Assembly (NCBI GenBank): GCA_964431495.1
Contig: CAYSJU010000036.1
Location: 1 to 12,991 of the forward strand
DNA from: CAYSJU01 sp964431495
Lineage (GTDB): Bacteria > Omnitrophota > Gorgyraeia > Tantalellales > Tantalellaceae
Length of the DNA: 12,991 bases
Direction: 5' to 3'
Positions within the stretch are counted from its first letter, which is position 1. Each line of letters begins with the position of its first letter. The position numbers and the translations under genes were made by a program. A model generated the notes under the pieces. It ran no database searches, was not told where the DNA came from, and worked only from the letters and a program-made list of their open reading frames with translations. Positions 6,713 through 12,988 of the stretch are shown piece after piece.

Positions 6713-7489
6713 TCACATCCCTTCGTTAGATTGCCGCAACAAGCTCTTTACTTTTTCCAGATCAGCGGGAGTATCAACACCTACTGTTTCGTATCTTGTC
6801 TCTATGGTCTTTATCTTGTACCCATGTTCAAGTACACGCAATTGTTCGAGTTTCTCCTCTTTTTCCAATGTTGACTTAGGAAGATTGGTATAGGTATAAA
6901 GAAAATCCTTAGTGTACGAATACAGCCCTATGTGCTTAAAATACCTTCCGCTCAAGTCCCCGGCAGAACCTTCATTGGACGCATCCGGCTCGTTTTCATC
7001 TCTGAGATACGGTATCGGGCTCCGTGAAAAGTACATCGCATAGCCTTTCCTGTCTACCACGACTTTCACAACGTTGGGATCGTTTATTTCCTCGCGGTTA
7101 TGTATACGTTTTATGATCGTTGCCATCTGAATATTCTTCTCATACTCAAAGATCTGGGCCAGCTCGTCTATCATCAGGGGATGGACCAGAGGCTCGTCGG
7201 CCTGCACATTTACAATAATATCGGCATCGATAGAATTGACTGCTTCTGCTAGACGATCGCTGCCGGAAGGCTGCTCCGGAGACGTATACACTGCTTTACC
7301 TCCGAACGCCGTTACAACTTTAAAAACTTTCTCTTTGTCCACGGCGACAATTATGTCGTCTATCGAATGCGCGCGCTTAACCCTCTCCCATACATGCTGG
7401 ATCATGGGCTTTCCGTCGATATCCGCGAGAACTTTGCCCTTAAATCTTGTCGAGTTCCACCTGGCCGGTATTACCGCGATACATCTCAC
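6713..7489 (-). CDS. kdsB: CMP-Kdo synthetase (3-deoxy-manno-octulosonate cytidylyltransferase) KdsB
   Basis: Activates Kdo with CTP to CMP-Kdo in the cytoplasm, the donor for WaaA. Seen: 258 residues, normal length; N-terminal nucleotide-binding motif I-P-A-R-W-N-S-T-R-F-K-G-K; a V-N-V-Q-A-D-E-P-L segment with the metal-binding aspartate; F-S-R-S-P-I-P-Y; H-I-G-L-Y-S-Y; and a C-terminal E-Q-L-R-x-L-E-x-G segment with G-V-D-T-P-x-D-L. The start is GTG at 7489, inside a GTGA overlap with the rfaE1 stop, and has a strong GGGGAGG seven bases upstream. Translational coupling to rfaE1 and to kdsA fits a single heptose/Kdo operon. Confidence 0.96.
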   Translation of the reverse strand: MRCIAVIPARWNSTRFKGKVLADIDGKPMIQHVWERVKRAHSIDDIIVAVDKEKVFKVVTAFGGKAVYTSPEQPSGSDRLAEAVNSIDADIIVNVQADEPLVHPLMIDELAQIFEYEKNIQMATIIKRIHNREEINDPNVVKVVVDRKGYAMYFSRSPIPYLRDENEPDASNEGSAGDLSGRYFKHIGLYSYTKDFLYTYTNLPKSTLEKEEKLEQLRVLEHGYKIKTIETRYETVGVDTPADLEKVKSLLRQSNEGM

Positions 7490-8493
7490 GATGCTGCCTC
7501 CCCGGTCTCCGTCTTTAACCTGGCTAAAAGTTCATTCACGCTCACGACGGCCGCTCCCACTTTTCCAACAACGATACCGGCGGCACAATTAGCGATGTGA
7601 GACGCCATCATTGAGGAACACCCGGCTGTCATCGCAAGAGTGTATGTGCCTATTACGGTGTCCCCGGCGCCCGAAACATCAAAAACTTCCTGGGCAAGCG
7701 TTGGTATCCGACGGGGTTTTTTATCTTTCTCGAACAACATCATTCCCTTTTCACCGAGCGTTATCAATATATTCTCGGTCTTGAGTTTTTTAAGAAGCAT
7801 GGTGCCGGCTTTAGATATATCGTTCATGTCGTTCAGGGGAAACCCTACCGCTTTCGCGGCCTCGTGGTGATTCGGAGTGATAACACTGACACCCTTGTAA
7901 TAAAGAAAATGGTTTTCCTTGGGATCGACCGCTACGATCTTTCCTTTGCGGCGCGCCAGCGGAACCACCGCCCGGAGAAGTTCCGGGGTTATCACGCCTT
8001 TGCCGTAATCCTCTATTATGACCCCGTCCACGTTATCAATATTTTTTCTCACGTGATCGATCATCTTTCTTATAACAGAATTCTTCACGACATCGATACG
8101 TTCACGATCAATGCGAACCACTTGCTGATGATGTGCTATCACTCTTGTTTTCTGGCTGGTCGGCCTGTCGCGGTCTTCTATTATCCCGTTTATGCCGATC
8201 TTTCGTTCCTTGAGCTTATCTTTCAATAATACGCCATACGGATCATTTCCTACCACACCGACCAGCGATACGTCGGCCCCCAAAGAAGCAATATTGTTGG
8301 CCACGTTGCATGCCCCGCCCGGCATATAATCCTCTTTTTTCACCCAAACAACGGGAACAGGTGCCTCGGGAGATATGCGCGAAACATCTCCCCATATGTA
8401 CTGATCAAGAAGCAGATCTCCTATTACCAGCACCTTTTTGCCTGAAAAATTCTTAACACAACCTGCTAATGTGGAATACGTGTAGCGTTTCAA
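7486..8493 (-). CDS. rfaE1: D-glycero-beta-D-manno-heptose-7-phosphate kinase (RfaE domain I, PfkB family)
   Basis: Phosphorylates heptose-7-phosphate at C1 on the way to ADP-heptose for the LPS inner core. Seen: 335 residues, matching the kinase half of HldE/RfaE; I-G-D-L-L-L-D-Q-Y-I-W-G (24-35) and R-I-S-P-E-A-P-V-P-V (39-48), both typical of this subfamily; P-G-G-A-x-N-V-A (58-65) of PfkB kinases; and the C-terminal D-V-S-G-A-G-D-T anion hole/base motif (272-279, catalytic Asp278). The cytidylyltransferase-like half of HldE is absent, and no gmhA, gmhB or hldD is in the window. The start is TTG at 8493, supported by AGGAGAGG upstream. First gene of the rfaE1-kdsB-kdsA-kdsD unit. Another PfkB sugar kinase is possible, but the motifs and context favour heptose. 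Confidence 0.88.
   Translation of the reverse strand: MKRYTYSTLAGCVKNFSGKKVLVIGDLLLDQYIWGDVSRISPEAPVPVVWVKKEDYMPGGACNVANNIASLGADVSLVGVVGNDPYGVLLKDKLKERKIGINGIIEDRDRPTSQKTRVIAHHQQVVRIDRERIDVVKNSVIRKMIDHVRKNIDNVDGVIIEDYGKGVITPELLRAVVPLARRKGKIVAVDPKENHFLYYKGVSVITPNHHEAAKAVGFPLNDMNDISKAGTMLLKKLKTENILITLGEKGMMLFEKDKKPRRIPTLAQEVFDVSGAGDTVIGTYTLAMTAGCSSMMASHIANCAAGIVVGKVGAAVVSVNELLARLKTETGEAAS
7497..7503 (-). promoter_or_regulatory. Strong ribosome binding site for the GTG-started kdsB
   Basis: GGGGAGG on the minus strand, seven bases before the GTG at 7487-7489 and inside the last codons of rfaE1. It fixes the non-ATG start. Confidence 0.75.
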
Positions 8494-8497
8494 AGCA

Positions 8498-8505
8498 CCT
8501 CTCCT
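8498..8505 (-). promoter_or_regulatory. Ribosome binding site for the TTG-started rfaE1
   Basis: AGGAGAGG on the minus strand; the AGGAG core is seven bases before the TTG at 8491-8493. It supports TTG as the real start. Confidence 0.75.
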
Positions 8506-8536
8506 GTTAATAACGCCCCTTTTTATAGATCATATT

Positions 8537-8550
8537 ATTATAAGCGCTTA
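8537..8550 (-). promoter_or_regulatory. Possible promoter -10 of the rfaE1-kds operon with adjacent 10-bp palindrome
   Basis: A TATAAT sequence lies at 8537-8542 on the minus strand in an AT-rich leader before rfaE1, overlapping a perfect TAAGCGCTTA palindrome at 8541-8550 that could be an operator. I find no convincing -35 at 16-18 bp, so the call rests on the -10 and position alone. A second candidate, TATGAT (8529-8534), lies just downstream. Confidence 0.4.
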
Positions 8551-8580
8551 CGAGCGGACATTGTATCATGTGAGCAGAGA

Positions 8581-8657
8581 AGGGTCAAGGGGCAAGGGGC
8601 AAGGGTCAAGAAGCATAAGTCCAAAAGGACTTGACCCTGGACCCCTGACCCTTGACC
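8581..8657. repeat. Heptad-repeat array C, self-complementary
   Basis: Eleven 7-bp words in one register, AGGGTCA/AGGGGCA on the left and CTTGACC/CTGGACC on the right, meeting at a 6-bp perfect stem AAGTCC-AAAA-GGACTT (8617-8632). The array ends exactly at the trxA stop codon (8658-8660). As trxA transcript it can fold into a long imperfect hairpin, but there is no U-tract, so its role as a terminator is uncertain. Confidence 0.88.
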
Positions 8658-8978
8658 CTACAGAAATGCTTCTATTTTCTCCACCAAGACTGACTTAGCC
8701 ACCGCCCCGACGATCTTATCAACAACCTTTCCACTTTTGAAAAACGCCATCGTGGGAATGCTCATAACGCCATATTCCACGGCAGTTTGCGGAGCTTTAT
8801 CAACGTCGACTTTGCAAACCTTGAGACGGTTATCATATTCGGCCGCGAGCTCTTCCACCACAGGTGCGATCATGCGGCATGGCCCGCACCACTGGGCCCA
8901 GAAATCTACAAGGACCGGAACATCCGATCCTAGAACTTCCTGCTCAAAATTCATGTCATTAACTTCGATACCGGACAT
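8658..8978 (-). CDS. trxA: Thioredoxin TrxA
   Basis: Small cytoplasmic dithiol reductase. Seen: 106 residues, full thioredoxin length; active site W-C-G-P-C with Cys31 and Cys34; buried Asp25 in V-D-F-W-A; cis-proline Pro75 in S-I-P-T; and a G-x-V-V-D-K-I-V-G-A C-terminal strand. There is one extra cysteine (Cys55). AAGGAG lies five bases before the ATG. It stands alone between two heptad arrays with its own extended -10 promoter; its TAG stop is the boundary of array C. The link with pyk upstream is positional only. Confidence 0.97.
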   Translation of the reverse strand: MSGIEVNDMNFEQEVLGSDVPVLVDFWAQWCGPCRMIAPVVEELAAEYDNRLKVCKVDVDKAPQTAVEYGVMSIPTMAFFKSGKVVDKIVGAVAKSVLVEKIEAFL

Positions 8979-9010
8979 TATGTCTCCTTTCGTTAGTATT
9001 CTTACGTGTG

Positions 9011-9038
9011 ATCATACCATAAAGAGCACAAGACACAA
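9011..9038 (-). promoter_or_regulatory. trxA promoter (extended -10)
   Basis: Minus strand: TATGAT (9011-9016) preceded by TGG, an extended -10, with a weak TTGTGT -35 at 16 bp (9033-9038). The -35 lies inside the outermost words of heptad array D. Positions 9011-9036 match the pyk promoter at 10172-10197 in 23 of 26 bases. Confidence 0.55.
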
Positions 9039-9127
9039 GTTGATAGTCGACAGTCCACGGTCGACTGTCGACTGTGGACCGTTGACTATAGACTATCGGC
9101 TATAGACCATAGACAAATTACTCAATA
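9023..9127. repeat. Heptad-repeat array D
   Basis: Fifteen 7-bp words in a single register over 105 bp: AGAGCAC/AAGACAC, then CTGTCGA/CTGTGGA types, then CTATAGA types, then CAAATTA and CTCAATA. Word order follows array E with its middle missing. Arms 9044-9058 and 9074-9088 are reverse complements apart from two positions. It fills the trxA-pyk gap and runs into pyk, supplying its last sense codon and TGA stop. Confidence 0.88.
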
Positions 9128-10147
9128 CCTACACGTACTCCTATTCTTCTCAGTATAATTAATTATCTGCTGCATCATTTTAACCGCTTCAACCGGATAT
9201 TTTCCGGCCGCGGATTCTTCCGATAACATCACAAAATTCGTCCCGTCCAGTATTGCGTTAGCCACGTCCGTAACCTCGGCCCGGGTGGGACGTGAATGTT
9301 CCGTCATATGCTCAAGCATCTGGGTAGCGGTGATCACGGGCTTCTTTCGGCGATTGCATTCCCTTATTATGCGTTTCTGTATTATCGGCACCGTATATAT
9401 CGGAACGGCTATCCCCATATCCCCCCTCGCCACCATGATCCCGTCCGCGACAGATAAAATACTTCCGAAATTCTTTATGGCTTCCCGGGTCTCTATTTTC
9501 GCTATCACCGGGCATTTAAAAAATCTTTTTTTCATGAACCTTTTCACCATCACTACATCCTGTGCGCGGCGCACAAATGACTGAGCCACATAATCTACTT
9601 TGTGTTCCATGCCGAATTCAAGATCCTTTTTATCTTTTGGGGTCATACCGCTGACGGGAAATTTTACTCCCGGCATATTCACTCCTTTTCGCGGTTTAAG
9701 CAGACCACCCTCAATAACTTCGGTCCTTATCATATTTTTTGTCGATCCTTTAGCTTCGAGGATAATATTGCCGTCATCGATATAGATAAGCTGTCCTTTT
9801 TTCACAATAGAGAGGTCGTGCCGGTAATCAAAAGAAACTATCCTTGGATCCCCCTCATCCCTGCCTCTGGTCAACCATATTTCATCCTTTTTCTTCAGCA
9901 GCTTGTTTTCCCCTTTCAGAGCGCCTATGCGTATACGGAAGCCTTCCAGATCCTGCATGATCTTTATGCGCCGTCCGTATTTACGGTTTATCTCCCGGAC
10001 TATATTCATGACCGCCAGGTGATCCTGATGGGTCCCGTGGGAAAAATTTAGACGAACAACATTCAGTCCGCCTTTTACCATTTTCAGAATTACAGTATAG
10101 GTATCGCTCGCAGGCCCCAGTGTAGCAACGATCCTTGTTTTAGCCAT
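9122..10147 (-). CDS. pyk: Pyruvate kinase lacking the C-terminal domain
   Basis: Transfers phosphate from phosphoenolpyruvate to ADP, the last step of glycolysis. Seen: the A (barrel) domain split by a B domain (about 68-165). Active-site residues by alignment to E. coli PykF are Arg32, Asn34, Ser36, Asp66, Lys217, Glu219, Asp243 and Thr275, plus the P-T-R-A-E-V-T-D-V-A-N-A-x-L-D-G signature. Length is 341 residues against about 470 for PykF; the protein stops after the last barrel helix, so the whole C-terminal domain (subunit contacts, allosteric effector site) is absent. The stop is in heptad array D. The usual D-T-K-G-P-E-I-R strand reads D-L-E-G-F-R-I-R (66-73), so the residue tied to K+ dependence (Glu71 position) is Arg. 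AAGGAGG precedes the ATG. Probably a working or divergent barrel-only enzyme, but possibly an array-truncated gene. Confidence 0.88.
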   Translation of the reverse strand: MAKTRIVATLGPASDTYTVILKMVKGGLNVVRLNFSHGTHQDHLAVMNIVREINRKYGRRIKIMQDLEGFRIRIGALKGENKLLKKKDEIWLTRGRDEGDPRIVSFDYRHDLSIVKKGQLIYIDDGNIILEAKGSTKNMIRTEVIEGGLLKPRKGVNMPGVKFPVSGMTPKDKKDLEFGMEHKVDYVAQSFVRRAQDVVMVKRFMKKRFFKCPVIAKIETREAIKNFGSILSVADGIMVARGDMGIAVPIYTVPIIQKRIIRECNRRKKPVITATQMLEHMTEHSRPTRAEVTDVANAILDGTNFVMLSEESAAGKYPVEAVKMMQQIINYTEKNRSTCRY

Positions 10148-10171
10148 AGCTCCTCCTTCGGGTCGGTTTTA

Positions 10172-10199
10172 ATTATACCATAACGAGCACAAGGCACAA
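10172..10199 (-). promoter_or_regulatory. pyk promoter (extended -10)
   Basis: Minus strand: consensus TATAAT (10172-10177) preceded by TGG, with a weak TTGTGC -35 at 16 bp (10194-10199) that falls in the first words of heptad array E. The start codon is about 25 bp downstream, with AAGGAGG at 10152-10158. Confidence 0.65.
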
Positions 10200-10509
10200 G
10201 ACACATGACACAAGAGCAAGGGGCAAGGGTCCAGGGTCAAGAAAGCTGTCAGCTGTCAGCCATCAGCTGTCAGCTAAGTGCATAGAGCATGGCGCATGGC
10301 GGGAACGGGGACGTCTTTGCGAGGACCCTGTACCGCGCCTGGTACAGGGGACGCGGCAATCTCAATACGCAATACGCACGACGCAATACGAATTTGCATG
10401 GTGCATGGCGCATGGGTTCCAGGCCGTGGACTGTGGACTGTGGACTGTGGACCGTTGACCATAGGCCATAGGCAAATCACTCAATACCCAATACTCAATA
10501 CTCAATACA
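10184..10509. repeat. Heptad-repeat array E, the longest mosaic
   Basis: Part one, 10184-10302, is seventeen 7-bp words in one frame: AAGGCAC-like, AGGGTCA-like, TGTCAGC-like, ATGGCGC-like. A palindromic insert follows (10303-10362). Part two, 10363-10509, is twenty-one words in one frame: CAATACG, ATGGCGC, GTGGACT, ATAGGCC, AATCACT and CAATACT types. It occupies most of the 424-bp divergent gap between pyk and the glycosyltransferase gene. 10220-10275 is an inverted copy of 1-55, and 10292-10401 of 4767-4876. Small open frames here read the repeats and are not genes. Confidence 0.9.
10310..10362. repeat. Palindromic MITE-like insert, copy 2
   Basis: Inverted copy of 4805-4858 with one difference (at 10316). 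It has the same GGTACAGGG/CCCTGTACC stem and the same ATTGC/GCAAT ends. The 7-bp register of array E breaks here: the flanking heptads are offset by 60 bp, not a multiple of 7. Confidence 0.75.
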
Positions 10510-10524
10510 TAATCCCGGCTTAAG

Positions 10525-10553
10525 TTGAAACAACCCGTCACATATGGTATCTT
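10525..10553 (+). promoter_or_regulatory. Promoter of the glycosyltransferase-TMTC pair
   Basis: TTGAAA (10525-10530), a 17-bp spacer, then TATCTT (10548-10553) with a TGG extended -10 just before it. The start codon is about 19 bp further on. This promoter lies just outside array E. Confidence 0.6.
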
Positions 10554-10571
10554 TATTCAAAAGGAGCTAGA

Positions 10572-11333
10572 GTGATAGAAAACAAAAAGGTCATAGTCGT
10601 CTTACCGGCATATAACGCGGAAAAAACCCTGCACAAAACATGTGCTGAAATACCACGGGGGATCGTCGACGAGATATTGTTGACCGACGACCATAGTTCC
10701 GATGAAACCGTCGCCGCCGCAAAAGAGTTGGGGCTCGCGGTGTATACGCATGAGAAGAACTCGGGTTACGGCGCCAACCAGAAAACCTGTTACCGGGAAG
10801 CCATTAAACGCGGCGCCGATATTATTGTCATGCTTCATCCCGATTATCAGTACCCTCCCCGCCTGATCACCGCCATGGCGGGCCTTATAGCTTCCGGGAT
10901 GTTCGACATTGTTCTCGGGTCGCGTATTTTGGGAGGCCTGGCCCTTAAGGGCGGAATGCCTTTTTATAAGTACGTTTCTAATCGTATACTTACACTGATC
11001 GAAAACATTCTTATCGGCCAGAAGATATCGGAATATCATACGGGTTACCGTGCATTTTCCCGAAAAACGCTTCTTGAACTCCCCATACTCGAAAACTCCG
11101 ATGATTTTGTATTCGACAATCAAATGCTTGTTCAGGCAGCATACTTTAACTGCCGGATCGGTGAGATAACATCCCCCTCAAGCTATACCGATGAATCTTC
11201 CTCGATAGGATTCAAGCGGAGTATAGTTTACGGCCTGGGAGTTATATCAACTGCCTTGAAATTTGTACTGCAAAAATTCGGGATAGCCAAATTTTCCATA
11301 TTTGACAAAGAGGGCCGAAAACTCAAGGTTTAA
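10572..11333 (+). CDS. Family 2 glycosyltransferase (DPM1/polyprenyl-phosphate sugar synthase-like)
   Basis: Probably transfers a sugar from a nucleotide donor to a carrier such as polyprenyl phosphate at the cytoplasmic face. Seen: 253 residues; GT-A fold start V-V-L-P-A-Y-N-A-E-K-T-L (9-20); the T-D-D-H-S-S-D-E-T nucleotide-binding segment (38-46); G-Y-G-A-N-Q-K at 65-71; the DXD-like metal motif as H-P-D-Y-Q-Y (89-94); G-S-R (116-118); and an E-Y-H-T-G-Y-R-A-F acceptor-side motif. There are no C-terminal membrane segments. The start is GTG with AAGGAG five bases upstream. Eight bases separate it from the TMTC-like gene, so a donor-maker plus membrane transferase pair is likely. Sugar and carrier cannot be told. 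Confidence 0.85.
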   Translation: MIENKKVIVVLPAYNAEKTLHKTCAEIPRGIVDEILLTDDHSSDETVAAAKELGLAVYTHEKNSGYGANQKTCYREAIKRGADIIVMLHPDYQYPPRLITAMAGLIASGMFDIVLGSRILGGLALKGGMPFYKYVSNRILTLIENILIGQKISEYHTGYRAFSRKTLLELPILENSDDFVFDNQMLVQAAYFNCRIGEITSPSSYTDESSSIGFKRSIVYGLGVISTALKFVLQKFGIAKFSIFDKEGRKLKV

Positions 11334-11341
11334 TAGCTATA

Positions 11342-12988
11342 ATGACGAAAAACAAAAAATTTAAAATAGGTTTTATCCTTTTCCTGATAATCTCTACCGG
11401 GTTAATAGTTTACAGCAATTCGATCGAAAATGAATTTGTCTGGGATGATTCCGCTTTTGTCGTGGAAAATGAGTTTATCCGGGATATGGGAAACCTTCCA
11501 CTTTATTTCACGCAAAAACAGACACTCGCAAAAGGTTCATTAGCCGGACAAAATTATAGACCGCTTGTACCATTATCATATGCCATTGATTATCTGAATT
11601 GGGGACTCAACCCTGCCGGTTATCATATAACAAACCTTTGCTTTCATATCGCAAACTCGATCCTGGTATTCTTTTTGATTCTGTTGATCACGCGAGATCG
11701 TATCATTAGTTTATTCGCTTCTCTTATTTTTCTGACACATCCCCTTCAAACAGAAGCAGTTACATGGATATCCGGCAGGACGAATGTGCTTTTTTTGTTC
11801 TTTTCCCTGATATCCCTTATCTGTTACATAACTTACAGAAAAAAAGAAAGGCTTCTGTTCCTTTTCTTTTCTGCCTTGTCATTTATCCTCGCGCTCCTCT
11901 CAAAAGAAATGGCGGCAACCCTGCCGCTGATCCTCATTGTATACGACCGCTTTTACTACAGGAGGTTGAAGGTTATTCCAACACTTCTGGGTTACCTGCC
12001 GTTCTTTGCAGCGCTCGAAACATACCTTATTGTGAGAGCTAATATCCTTGGCAGATTCGCGCAATGCGCGTGGTGGACTGGAAATATGTATACCACATTA
12101 CTTACGATGTTGAAGAGTGCCGTTTATTACATACAGCTTCTTATCTGGCCCGCGGAATTATGCGCCGACCATCTGGAGTTCCCTGCGGCATATTCCATAA
12201 AAGACCCCGGAGTTCTGGCATCATTAATGGTTTTGATAGCGTTGGCGAGCTTGATCTTTCTGCTTTTTCGGAAATTGAAGTACATGTCTTTCGCTATACT
12301 TTGGTTCTTCATCACGTTGTTGCCGGTCATGAACATCATACCCATAAATATACTTGTAGCCGAAAGGTTTCTATACCTGCCTTTGGTCGGATACGCCCAA
12401 TTTATTGCGGTGTTATTCGGATTTTTCACAATCAGAGCCCGGAACAATATCATCCGGAGATCAGTAATCATTATGACTGCTGTTGCACTAATTGTGTCCT
12501 ACTCCCTGCTGACTATGGCACGTAACACCGCCTGGGCTGACGTAGTTACCTTTAATATGGATATTATCAAAAAGTATCCGGGCAATCATCGTGCTCACTC
12601 GAATTTAGCTGACTTTTATATGCATAAATACAAAAATTTAGATATGGCATACGAAGAAATACAGGTAACTCTTTCCCTTTCGCCGGAACATAACGAAGCC
12701 AGAATATCCCTCGCAGGTTATTACGTTGAAACTGGCAGACCGAATAAGGCGATCCAGGAGCTGAAATACGCAATAAAAATGCAGCCTGATCTTGTGGCCG
12801 CATATAAATATCTTGGTGCTATTTACACATGGCAGGGAAATTATAACGAAGCCGTACGGCAATACAGAAAAGCCCTTGCGCTAGATGGAACGGATCGGGA
12901 AACGCGGGAGGCGCTTCGCGAACTGGCAAAAAGGGTCAAGGGTCCAGAGAAATCGCATAGAGCATGGTGCAGAGCGCATGGGGCATAG
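11342..12988 (+). CDS. TMTC-like membrane GT-C glycosyltransferase with C-terminal TPRs
   Basis: Predicted integral-membrane, lipid-linked-sugar-dependent O-glycosyltransferase (O-mannosyltransferase/TMTC type). Seen: 548 residues; first membrane helix about 9-25, followed by the acidic pair W-D-D (Asp35, Asp36) expected in the first outer loop of GT-C enzymes; N-Y-R-P-L (71-75); H-P-L-Q-T-E-A-V-x-W-I-S-G-R (133-146); K-E-M-A; A-E-R-F-L-Y-L-P; about ten helices to about residue 395; then about three tetratricopeptide repeats (about 410-525). The last 18 residues (531-548, R-V-K-G-P-E onward) are translated from heptad array F, which also provides the TAG stop, so the natural end is uncertain. 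The ribosome site is weak (AAGG at a distance), suggesting coupling to the glycosyltransferase. Substrate unknown. Confidence 0.82.
   Translation: MTKNKKFKIGFILFLIISTGLIVYSNSIENEFVWDDSAFVVENEFIRDMGNLPLYFTQKQTLAKGSLAGQNYRPLVPLSYAIDYLNWGLNPAGYHITNLCFHIANSILVFFLILLITRDRIISLFASLIFLTHPLQTEAVTWISGRTNVLFLFFSLISLICYITYRKKERLLFLFFSALSFILALLSKEMAATLPLILIVYDRFYYRRLKVIPTLLGYLPFFAALETYLIVRANILGRFAQCAWWTGNMYTTLLTMLKSAVYYIQLLIWPAELCADHLEFPAAYSIKDPGVLASLMVLIALASLIFLLFRKLKYMSFAILWFFITLLPVMNIIPINILVAERFLYLPLVGYAQFIAVLFGFFTIRARNNIIRRSVIIMTAVALIVSYSLLTMARNTAWADVVTFNMDIIKKYPGNHRAHSNLADFYMHKYKNLDMAYEEIQVTLSLSPEHNEARISLAGYYVETGRPNKAIQELKYAIKMQPDLVAAYKYLGAIYTWQGNYNEAVRQYRKALALDGTDRETREALRELAKRVKGPEKSHRAWCRAHGA

Noticed and set aside
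5979..6893. 304-codon open frame antisense to kdsA and kdsB
   Set aside because: The opposite strand encodes clear KdsA and KdsB motifs; the antisense frame spans a gene boundary and has no recognisable motif.
8617..8632. Classical intrinsic terminator for trxA
   Set aside because: The hairpin is good but no run of U follows on the trxA strand; kept only as a possible RNA structure.
8979..9121. Remnant of the missing pyruvate kinase C-terminal domain after a frameshift
   Set aside because: The 143 bp between pyk and trxA are heptad words plus a promoter; none of the frames I inspected reads like the domain and it is too short to hold it.
10184..10509. CRISPR array
   Set aside because: Repeats are 7 bp, degenerate and contiguous, with no 24-40 bp repeats separated by unique spacers and no cas genes.
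10278..10523. Small open frames of 60-81 codons through array E, and a similar one at 4717-4926
   Set aside because: They translate repeat words, exist in several frames and on both strands, have no ribosome site, and the same 'protein' recurs wherever the repeat does.
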